Source of the DNA: Enterobacteriaceae bacterium
Lineage (GTDB): Bacteria > Pseudomonadota > Gammaproteobacteria > Enterobacterales > Enterobacteriaceae
Reading direction: 5' to 3'
NCBI GenBank assembly: GCA_902363335.1
Contig: CABIZV010000001.1
Coordinates: 124,001-188,000, forward strand
Length of the DNA stretch: 64,000 nucleotides
Each line of letters opens with the position of its first letter. Positions within the stretch are counted from its first letter, which is position 1. Under the pieces are notes generated by a model that was given only the letters and a program-made list of their open reading frames with translations, was not told the origin of the DNA and ran no database searches. The translations under genes were made by a program, and so were the position numbers. This document shows positions 44,420-51,437 of this stretch, piece after piece.

Positions 44420-44613
44420 CGTTCGCTCCTTGTGTCAAATCTGCAGCTTTTCCCGATAGTATGTCAACCGATGATGAAACAAAAGCGCTAGCCCGCGTCA
44501 ACATAACAACTGATTAACCTTTAAGCACATTATTCCATTGGGACGGTAATCGCAGCGCGCCGAGGGAAAAAAGCTATAATTAACCGATATCTGCCGTGAA
44601 TGAGGAAAGGGAA

Positions 44614-45546
44614 ATGAAACCTCGGGTTAACCTGTTGTGTTCGCTTATGTTGGCATTTTGCAGCCACAGCGCGCTTGCTGTGACGTATCCGCTTCCCCCT
44701 GAGGGGAGTCGGTTGGTGGGCAGCACGCTCAATATCACGGTGCCGGAGAATAACCACCTGCCGCTGGAGGCGTTTGCCGCCCAGTATGGGCAGGGGCTGA
44801 GCAATATGCTCGAAGCGAATCCTGGGGTGGATGTCTTTTTACCAAAATCCGGGTCTACGCTGGTGGTGCCGCAGCAGCTGATTTTACCGAATACGGTTCG
44901 ACAGGGCATTGTCGTGAACGTCGCGGAAATGCGCCTTTATTACTATCCGCCCGATAGCGGTAACGTGGAAGTGCTGCCGATTGGCATCGGGGAGGCAGGT
45001 CGTGAAACGCCGCGCAACTGGGTGACCGCCGTGGAACGTAAAACGGAAGGCCCGACCTGGACGCCGACCGCGAATACCCGTCGTGAGTACGCCAGACGTG
45101 GTGAAAGTCTGCCAGCATTTGTGCCAGCCGGGCCGGATAATCCCATGGGGCTGTACGCCATCTATATTGGTCGCCTTTATGCTATCCATGGTACGAATGC
45201 GAATTTCGGTATCGGCCTGCGCGTGAGCCAGGGCTGTATTCGCCTTCGCAATGACGATATTAAATATCTCTTTGATAACGTGCCCGTGGGCACCCGGGTG
45301 CAGATTATCGACCAGCCGGTGAAATACACTACCGAGCCGGATGGCAGCCGCTGGATTGAGGTTCACGAGCCATTGTCGCGCAACCGCGCAGAATATGAAT
45401 CGGACAACAAAGTTCCATTGCCTATTACGCCGGCCCTGCGTAGTTTTATACAAGGGGAAGGGGTTGATACTGGTCGGGCCAGCGCGACTCTTACGCGCCG
45501 TTCCGGGATGCCGGTGAACATCAGTACATCACACAATACGCTGTGA
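44614..45546 (+). CDS. ldtA: L,D-transpeptidase LdtA (ErfK)
   Basis: LdtA belongs to the YkuD L,D-transpeptidases that attach Braun lipoprotein to peptidoglycan in the periplasm. The 310-residue protein has a signal peptide (about residues 1-22, ending SALA), a LysM-like domain (about 40-90) and the YkuD domain with IHGTNANFGIGLRVSQGCIRLR, catalytic C208 and H192. ATG 44614 is chosen over the in-frame ATG 44596 because AAGGG is placed just before it and it matches the family start and length. Confidence 0.95.
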   Translation: MKPRVNLLCSLMLAFCSHSALAVTYPLPPEGSRLVGSTLNITVPENNHLPLEAFAAQYGQGLSNMLEANPGVDVFLPKSGSTLVVPQQLILPNTVRQGIVVNVAEMRLYYYPPDSGNVEVLPIGIGEAGRETPRNWVTAVERKTEGPTWTPTANTRREYARRGESLPAFVPAGPDNPMGLYAIYIGRLYAIHGTNANFGIGLRVSQGCIRLRNDDIKYLFDNVPVGTRVQIIDQPVKYTTEPDGSRWIEVHEPLSRNRAEYESDNKVPLPITPALRSFIQGEGVDTGRASATLTRRSGMPVNISTSHNTL

Positions 45547-45569
45547 TCGTACGAATAAATATTGCCTGG

Positions 45570-45592
45570 AGCCCGCCTGATGCGGGCTTTTT
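45570..45592 (+). terminator. ldtA terminator
   Basis: AGCCCGC (45570-45576) and GCGGGCT (45582-45588) form a stem with a 5-base loop followed by TTTT, about 24 bases after the ldtA stop. Confidence 0.85.
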
Positions 45593-45641
45593 GCTAAGGT
45601 GTCTCCGTTCAGGAGCTCCGCCGATTGACAAGGAGAATTGA

Positions 45642-46583
45642 ATGAGTGATGTGGTTAACTGGGGGGTATTGGGCTACGCCCGTATCGCTAAAAATTCGGT
45701 CATTCCCGCGATTAACCGTGCCGAAAATGCGCGTGTCTATGCCGTAGCCTCGCGCAATAAAGCGGAGCTACCGACCGGGGAATGGGAGCAGTGCTACGGC
45801 GATTATGCCGCGCTGCTCGCCGACGACGCGATTCAGGCGGTCTATATTCCGCTGCCAAATTCCCTGCATAAAGAATGGGTGATACGCGCACTGGAAGCCG
45901 GTAAACACGTGTTGTGTGAAAAACCGCTGGGCCTCACCGCCGCCGAAGCGCAGGAGATGCAGCAGGTTGCGCGAAAACACAATCGCCTGTTGATGGAAGC
46001 TTTTATGTACCAGTACACCGACCGGGTGCGGGTGGTGAAAGAAGCGGTGGAGAGCGGCGAGCTGGGCGACCTCCGTCATATCAACGTGTCGTTCCGTTTC
46101 CTGTTAGACCGCCCAAATACCATCAAAATGCAGCCCTCGCTGGGGGGCGGTTCACTATACGATGTGGGATGCTATCCGGTTAACTTTATTGGCATGATAA
46201 CCGGACGCCTGCCGGTACAGTGTAAAGCGCTCTGTGAAACGGATCGGGGAGTCGACACCAACCTTTCTGCTCTCTTGCAGTACGACGATGGCCTCATTGC
46301 CAACATTCACTGTGGTTTTAATGCATTTAGTCGTAACTATGCCGAAATTATCGGGACTAAAGGCATGCTGTGCATTGATAAGCCTTTCCTCGATGATGCG
46401 GGCACGGTTTACCTGCACACATCGGAAGGTGTGCGTGAACTGCCTGTCAGTGAATCGGATCGCTATCAGGCAGAGGTGCGCAACTTCTCAAGCGCCGTGT
46501 TGAACGAGCCATCGCGGCTGATCCCGTTGGAAGAGACGGTACGCAATATGCAGGTGCTGGATATGATCCGGGCGGCACTGTAA
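45642..46583 (+). CDS. Gfo/Idh/MocA-family oxidoreductase
   Basis: A 313-residue NAD(P)-dependent sugar or polyol dehydrogenase-like protein. The N-terminal Rossmann domain starts VVNWGVLGYARIAKNSVIPA and contains YIPLPNSLHKEWVIRALEAG, and the active-site CEKPLGLTAAEAQ with the family EKP lysine near residue 94. The C-terminal domain has GGGSLYDVGCYPVNF, holding the conserved D-x-G-x-Y/H of the catalytic site. It lies behind AAGGAG and stands as a single gene between terminators. The substrate is unknown. Confidence 0.87.
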   Translation: MSDVVNWGVLGYARIAKNSVIPAINRAENARVYAVASRNKAELPTGEWEQCYGDYAALLADDAIQAVYIPLPNSLHKEWVIRALEAGKHVLCEKPLGLTAAEAQEMQQVARKHNRLLMEAFMYQYTDRVRVVKEAVESGELGDLRHINVSFRFLLDRPNTIKMQPSLGGGSLYDVGCYPVNFIGMITGRLPVQCKALCETDRGVDTNLSALLQYDDGLIANIHCGFNAFSRNYAEIIGTKGMLCIDKPFLDDAGTVYLHTSEGVRELPVSESDRYQAEVRNFSSAVLNEPSRLIPLEETVRNMQVLDMIRAAL

Positions 46584-46594
46584 ATAACGCGCAG

Positions 46595-46620
46595 CCCCGG
46601 AAACCCAATGGCTTCCGGGG
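46595..46620. terminator. hairpin between convergent genes
   Basis: CCCCGGAA (46595-46602) and TTCCGGGG (46613-46620) form an 8-bp stem between the convergent oxidoreductase and EamA exporter genes. No long T-run follows, so termination strength is uncertain. Confidence 0.6.
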
Positions 46621-46625
46621 TCCAT

Positions 46626-47513
46626 TTAACGGGAAAATTTGCGCGCGCCGATAACACAGCCAATGACGCCGAGCGTCGCCAGCAACATCAAAGGGCTCAC
46701 CGATTCATGGAGAAGTGTTGCGGACAGGCCCAGCCCCAGAAAAGGCTGGAGAAGCTGTAATTGCCCGACCGTGGCGATGCCGCCCATTGCCAGCCCTTTG
46801 TACCAGAAGATAAAACCAATCAACATACTGAATAGCGAGACATATCCCAGCGCCGCCCAGGTTGCCGCTGTCATCGTGTTAAAGCTCTCCGGCAACGTGA
46901 CCACCGTGGCACACAGCATCGCCGGTAATGCGATAATTAACGCCCAGCTGATGACCTGCCAGCCGCCCAGAACACGCGTCAACTTCGCCCCTTCCGCATA
47001 TCCCAGGCCGCAAACAGCGACCGCTGCCAGCATCAGAAGATCGCCGGTCAGCGAAACGGATGCGCTTTGTGACAGGGCAAATCCCATCACCAGACAACTG
47101 CCGATAAGCGAAAAGATCCAGAAGGCTATTGCCGGCCGCTCCCCGCCGCGCAGAACGCCAAAAATAGCGGTGGAGAGCGGCAGCAGCCCAAGAAAGACGA
47201 TAGAGTGCGCGGAGGTGACGTGCTGAAGCGCCATCGCGGTCAGCAAAGGGAAACCAATAACCACACCTAATGACACCACAATTAACGGTAAAATTTGCGA
47301 AGCATGTGGTCTTTTTTGCCGTAATCCCACGATAAGACCAACCGCCAGCATCCCCGCGAGCGAGGCGCGCGTAAAGGTCAGAAAGAAAGGGGACATATGC
47401 AGCACGGCAATGCGCGTTGCGGGTAAAGAGCCGCTAAAAATGACCACCCCCAGCAGCCCATTCATCCAGCCGGAAATTGAGTCCGAATGCGATTTCGCTA
47501 ATCCTGAATCCAC
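46626..47513 (-). CDS. EamA/DMT-family transporter
   Basis: A 295-residue inner-membrane protein with ten hydrophobic helices arranged as two EamA repeats, of the drug/metabolite exporter superfamily. The first repeat starts GLLGVVIFSGSLPATRIAVL and the second GDLLMLAAVAVCGLGYAEGA. GTG 47513 is preferred because GAGG lies six bases ahead; a GTG at 47525 is in frame but has no ribosome binding site. It is divergent from a MocR-type regulator about 105 bases away, which probably controls it. The substrate is unknown; amino acids or pyridoxine-related compounds are typical for such pairs. Confidence 0.85.
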   Translation of the reverse strand: MDSGLAKSHSDSISGWMNGLLGVVIFSGSLPATRIAVLHMSPFFLTFTRASLAGMLAVGLIVGLRQKRPHASQILPLIVVSLGVVIGFPLLTAMALQHVTSAHSIVFLGLLPLSTAIFGVLRGGERPAIAFWIFSLIGSCLVMGFALSQSASVSLTGDLLMLAAVAVCGLGYAEGAKLTRVLGGWQVISWALIIALPAMLCATVVTLPESFNTMTAATWAALGYVSLFSMLIGFIFWYKGLAMGGIATVGQLQLLQPFLGLGLSATLLHESVSPLMLLATLGVIGCVIGARKFSR

Positions 47514-47598
47514 CAAACACCTCACTTATGTCACCGCGCTCAACGGTTTGAGCATTTATTGGGCGGATGGTAATCTCAGCGATCTAAGACAATCAAAT

Positions 47599-47617
47599 AA
47601 TTGTCATGGATACAATT
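47599..47617. promoter_or_regulatory. candidate MocR operator at the regulator start
   Basis: AATTGT (47599-47604) and ACAATT (47612-47617) form an inverted repeat with a 7-base spacer, ending one base before the ATG of the MocR gene. Its position overlapping the ribosome binding region suggests autorepression; no other clear Shine-Dalgarno is present. Confidence 0.45.
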
Positions 47618-47618
47618 G

Positions 47619-48956
47619 ATGAAGGCACGATATAAAAGCATCGTAGACAGATTTGCCCATTTAATCAGAAGCGGGGAGATGGCTGCGGGAGCGCGCCTGC
47701 CGACGCATCGCGTGCTGTCGGCGCAAGAACATATCTCGCTTGCCACGGCGACGCGGGTTTATCACGAGCTGGAAGCGATGGGATTGGTGAGCGGCGAAAC
47801 CGGACGGGGCACGTTTGTCCGCGAGCTTTCTCTGCCTTACGGTCACGGCGTTGACCAGCAAGCCGTGGCGACGGATGTTATCGACCTTAACTTTAACTAT
47901 CCGTCTTTGCCGGGGCAGGGTGAGCACTTGCGTGATGCCCTCCGCCAGATTGCGGCGGCGGGTGATATCGAGGCGCACTTACGCTATCAGCCCCATGCGG
48001 GCAGAGTAAACGATAGGACGCTTATTGCAAGGCACCTTAGTTGCCGCGGATTTCAGCCTTCGGCGGACAACGTGATTATCGTCGATGGCGCACAGCATGG
48101 GCTGACCGTGACGGTCATGGGGCTTTTGCGGCCAGGTGATGTCGTGGCGGTAGATGCGTTAACCTATTCGGGGTTTAAGGCACTGGCGGAGCTTTATCAT
48201 CTCGAACTGGTCGCGATCCCGTCCTTGTCCCACGGGCCAGATCTGGTTGCGCTCAAACAACTTTGTCAAAAACGGCGCATCAGGGCCGTGTACGTTATGC
48301 CGACCCTTCACAATCCGCTGGGCTGGGTGCTAAGCCACCGTCAGCGGCAAACCCTGGCAGACATTGCGAACGCGCATGACCTGTTGATTATTGAAGATGC
48401 GGCCTACGCGTATCTGTGTCGCACACCGCCTCCACCGCTGGCTTCTTATGCGCCGGAGCGGACGGTCTATATCACCGGATTCTCTAAAAATGTGGCGACC
48501 GGGCTGCGAGTCGGCGTTTTGGTCTGTCCGGGCTCTTATCGGGCCGCGCTGGGAAGGGCTGTCCGCGCGACCACGTGGAATACGCCCTCGCTGATGACGC
48601 GAATTATCTGCACCTGGATTGAGGACGGCACCATTAACCGCTTTGAGATCTTAAAGAGGCGTGATGCCCGCAAACGACAGGCCATATTAAGAGACATCTT
48701 TGGCGGGCTGACTTATCTCACCCATCCCAATTCCTATTTTGCCTGGCTGCCTCTGCCGGATGAGTCGCGGGCGGACAGACTGGCCAACGTGCTGATGGAA
48801 AATAATATCTCCGTGTCAACGGCTGACCCTTTTTGTACCTCACAAACGGTGCCTCAGGCTCTTCGAATTGCGCTGGGTTCGGTAACGCTGGAACATTTGC
48901 GTGCGGCGCTGGTGAAGGTGCGCGAGGCTGTGGAATATGAACAGTATCGAGCGTGA
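47619..48956 (+). CDS. MocR-type GntR/aminotransferase-like regulator
   Basis: A 445-residue two-domain protein. Residues 1-75 are a GntR winged helix (FAHLIRSGEMAAGARLPTHR, SLATATRVYHELEAMGLVSG). Residues 85-445 are a fold-type I PLP-binding domain with VYVMPTLHNPLGWVLS, LLIIEDAAYAYLCR and the Schiff-base lysine in VYITGFSKNVATGLRVG near 295. MocR regulators use PLP as effector and often control vitamin B6, GABA, taurine or amino acid export genes. It is divergent from an EamA exporter, its likely target. Confidence 0.88.
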   Translation: MKARYKSIVDRFAHLIRSGEMAAGARLPTHRVLSAQEHISLATATRVYHELEAMGLVSGETGRGTFVRELSLPYGHGVDQQAVATDVIDLNFNYPSLPGQGEHLRDALRQIAAAGDIEAHLRYQPHAGRVNDRTLIARHLSCRGFQPSADNVIIVDGAQHGLTVTVMGLLRPGDVVAVDALTYSGFKALAELYHLELVAIPSLSHGPDLVALKQLCQKRRIRAVYVMPTLHNPLGWVLSHRQRQTLADIANAHDLLIIEDAAYAYLCRTPPPPLASYAPERTVYITGFSKNVATGLRVGVLVCPGSYRAALGRAVRATTWNTPSLMTRIICTWIEDGTINRFEILKRRDARKRQAILRDIFGGLTYLTHPNSYFAWLPLPDESRADRLANVLMENNISVSTADPFCTSQTVPQALRIALGSVTLEHLRAALVKVREAVEYEQYRA

Positions 48957-48996
48957 ATGAAGTGCGGGTATGAATAGGGAGATAGGGCGCAGAAAA

Positions 48997-49029
48997 GCAA
49001 AAAGCCTGCTTAGTTTCCTAAGCAGGCTT
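48997..49029 (-). terminator. terminator of tRNA-Asn
   Basis: AAGCCTGCTTAG (49002-49013) and CTAAGCAGGCTT (49018-49029) form a perfect 12-bp stem; on the minus strand it is followed by a T-run. It sits nine bases past the 3' end of the tRNA. Confidence 0.93.
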
Positions 49030-49037
49030 CTTAAATA

Positions 49038-49113
49038 TGGCTCCTCTGACTGGACTCGAACCAGTGACATACGGATTAACAGTCCGCCGTTCTACCGACT
49101 GAACTACAGAGGA
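49038..49113 (-). tRNA. tRNA-Asn (GTT)
   Basis: A 76-base minus-strand copy with anticodon GTT and encoded CCA, identical to the other three. The 5' flank after 49113 reads ATCGTGTGAACGAGGCG on the plus strand, the same as at the copy ending at 54474. Confidence 0.98.
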
Positions 49114-49237
49114 ATCGTGTGAACGAGGCGCATATTAACGATGTCCCTCTGGCTTGTCAAAGGGTGAAAAGCGCTAATAGGTTCGTTTGCTGACAATTTC
49201 AGCAATTCACGCGCGGTTGCTGTTTTTTTAGCTCATT

Positions 49238-49254
49238 TGCACCGCGAAAGTGCA
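49238..49254 (+). promoter_or_regulatory. NtrC binding site upstream of nac
   Basis: TGCACCGCGAAAGTGCA matches the NtrC consensus TGCACC-N5-GGTGCA with one mismatch. It lies about 100 bases upstream of the sigma54 promoter, a normal enhancer distance. Confidence 0.8.
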
Positions 49255-49350
49255 GGAATACCCCTTATGGAGCATATCGCTATCTTCTGACCGTGCCGAA
49301 AAAGGCCGCTATCCATAGGATCCCAGAGGGATTTGCTTAAATTTCAAAAC

Positions 49351-49366
49351 TGGCAAGCATCTTGCA
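49351..49366 (+). promoter_or_regulatory. sigma54 promoter of nac
   Basis: TGGCAAGCATCTTGCA matches the -24/-12 sigma54 consensus TGGCACG-N4-TTGCA, with the invariant GG and GC ten bases apart. It lies about 55 bases before the nac ATG, so nac should be induced by NtrC under nitrogen limitation. Confidence 0.88.
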
Positions 49367-49419
49367 ACTCCCTTTGGTACTTAACGCCAGTGTGGCAGTG
49401 GATCCTTTCGGAGGCAAAA

Positions 49420-50337
49420 ATGAACTTCAGACGACTCAAATATTTCGTAAAAATCGTCGATATCGGTAGCCTGACTCAGGCTGCCGAAGTGTTGCATATT
49501 GCACAGCCTGCGCTGAGCCAGCAGGTCGCAACGCTGGAAGGGGAACTCGATCAGCAACTGCTCATCCGCACCAAACGAGGTGTGACGCCTACCGAAGCGG
49601 GAAAGGTGCTCTATACCCATGCCAGAACGATTTTACGCCAGTGTGAACAGGCCCACCTTGCCGTCAATAATGTAGGGCAAACGCTGAGCGGTACGGTTTC
49701 CATCGGTCTGGCGCCCGGCACGGCAGCTTCGTCAATTACGATGCCGCTGCTTCAGGCGGTGCGTAATGAGCTGCCGGAGGTGATGGTCTATTTGCACGAA
49801 AACAGCGGTACGGTGCTTAACGAAAAGCTGCTGAGTAACCAGCTGGATATGGCCGTGCTTTACGACCGCACGCCGCTGGCGGGCATTATCGGTCAGCCGC
49901 TGCTGAAAGAGGATTTGTATCTGGTAGGGACGAGCAATTGCCCGGGGCAGAGCGTCGACCTTACCGCGGTTGCGGAAATGAATCTGTTTCTCCCGCGTGA
50001 CTACAGCGCCGTTCGCGCTCGCGTGGATGAGGCGTTTTCACTGCGCCGCTTAACGGCAAAAATTATCGGTGAAATTGAATCGATCTCAACGCTCACCGCG
50101 GCCATTGCCAGCGGAATGGGCGTGACGGTACTGCCAGAGTCGGCCGCGCGTTCGCTGTGCAGCGCCGCCAACGGCTGGATGGCACGCATTACCACGCCCT
50201 CGATGAGTCTGCCGCTGTCGCTGAACGTTTCCGCCCGTGGACAACTGACGCCGCAGGCGCAGGCCGTGAAGGAAATTTTGATCTCGCTGGTGAGCCGTCC
50301 GATGCTGGATAATCGGGAATTGCAGCTGGTCAGCTAA
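49420..50337 (+). CDS. nac: nitrogen assimilation control regulator Nac
   Basis: Nac is a LysR-type regulator that couples sigma54-dependent nitrogen control to sigma70 promoters. ATG 49420, behind GGAGG (49410-49414), gives 305 residues, the family length. The N-terminal helix-turn-helix is MNFRRLKYFVKIVDIGSLTQ to QPALSQQVATLEGEL; the effector domain follows from about residue 90. The gene is preceded by NtrC and sigma54 sites and followed by cbl. Confidence 0.97.
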   Translation: MNFRRLKYFVKIVDIGSLTQAAEVLHIAQPALSQQVATLEGELDQQLLIRTKRGVTPTEAGKVLYTHARTILRQCEQAHLAVNNVGQTLSGTVSIGLAPGTAASSITMPLLQAVRNELPEVMVYLHENSGTVLNEKLLSNQLDMAVLYDRTPLAGIIGQPLLKEDLYLVGTSNCPGQSVDLTAVAEMNLFLPRDYSAVRARVDEAFSLRRLTAKIIGEIESISTLTAAIASGMGVTVLPESAARSLCSAANGWMARITTPSMSLPLSLNVSARGQLTPQAQAVKEILISLVSRPMLDNRELQLVS

Positions 50338-50439
50338 GCTTATATTCCATTCAGATATAAGTTGCTGGTTTTTATTATTTGTTCACAAGGACGACAGACT
50401 TTAACAATAGCGTAATGTCTGATTGAACCGGAGTGAAGC

Positions 50440-51390
50440 GTGAACTTCCAGCAACTCAAAATAATTCGTGAAGCGGCGCGGCAGGACTATAACCTGACCG
50501 AAGTTGCCAATATGCTTTATACCTCTCAGTCCGGCGTCAGCCGCCATATTCGCGAGCTTGAAGAAGAGCTGGGAATTGAGATTTTTATCCGACGCGGGAA
50601 GCGTCTGCTTGGAATGACCGAGCCGGGTAAAGCATTATTGGTAATTGCTGAGCGGATTCTGAATGAAGCCAGCAACGTGCGTCGTCTGGCGGATCTGTTT
50701 ACCAACGATGCTTCTGGCGTGTTGACGATTGCCACCACCCACACGCAGGCGCGATATAGCCTGCCTCCCGTTATTAAAGCCTTCCGTGAGATTTTTGAGG
50801 ATGTGCGCCTTGAGCTGATTCAGGGAACGCCGCAGGAAATCGATGCTCTGCTGCATAGCGGCGGCGCGGATATCGGTATCGCCAGCGAACGTCTTAGCAA
50901 CGACGCCACGCTGGTGGCTTTCCCCTGGTTCCGCTGGCATCACAATCTGCTGGTGCCAAAAGATCATCCGCTCACCCAGATAACGCCGCTGACGCTGGAA
51001 GCGATTGCCCGCTGGCCGTTAATCACCTATCGACAAGGCATTACCGGTCGTTCACGTATCGATGAGGCTTTTAGTCGCAAAGGGCTCACGCCGGATATCG
51101 TCCTCAGCGCGCAGGATTCTGACGTGATTAAAACCTACGTAGATTTAGGGCTGGGGATTGGTCTGGTGGCCGAGCAGTCGAGCGATCCGCAGGAGTTGGG
51201 TAGCCTGGTGCGGCTGGATACGCACCATCTCTTTGATGCGAATACCGTCTGGCTGGGGCTCAAACGCGGTCAACTTCAGCGTAACTATGTTTGGCGCTTT
51301 ATTGAGCTGTGTAATGCCGGTTTGTCGCTTGACGAGATTAAACGGCAGGCGATGGAGCTTGAAGAAACGGTGCTGGATTATCAGATTTAG
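50440..51390 (+). CDS. cbl: LysR-type sulfur regulator Cbl
   Basis: Cbl is a CysB-like regulator activating sulfonate and taurine utilisation genes under sulfate starvation, with adenosine phosphosulfate as anti-inducer. The 316-residue protein starts at GTG 50440 and has FQQLKIIREAARQDYNLTEV and TSQSGVSRHIRELEEELGIE in the DNA-binding domain and TTHTQARYSLPPVIKAFRE at the start of the effector domain. The nac-cbl order is conserved in enterobacteria. Nac is reported to repress cbl in E. coli. Confidence 0.96.
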   Translation: MNFQQLKIIREAARQDYNLTEVANMLYTSQSGVSRHIRELEEELGIEIFIRRGKRLLGMTEPGKALLVIAERILNEASNVRRLADLFTNDASGVLTIATTHTQARYSLPPVIKAFREIFEDVRLELIQGTPQEIDALLHSGGADIGIASERLSNDATLVAFPWFRWHHNLLVPKDHPLTQITPLTLEAIARWPLITYRQGITGRSRIDEAFSRKGLTPDIVLSAQDSDVIKTYVDLGLGIGLVAEQSSDPQELGSLVRLDTHHLFDANTVWLGLKRGQLQRNYVWRFIELCNAGLSLDEIKRQAMELEETVLDYQI

Positions 51391-51406
51391 CGCTGCCAGG
51401 AAAAAT

Positions 51407-51429
51407 GCTACCCACCGGGAGTGGGTAGC
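51407..51429. terminator. hairpin between convergent cbl and the 866-residue gene
   Basis: GCTACCCAC (51407-51415) and GTGGGTAGC (51421-51429) form a perfect 9-bp stem with a 5-base loop. AAAAAT precedes it, giving a T-run for minus-strand transcripts. Confidence 0.8.
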
Positions 51430-51437
51430 GACAGAGG

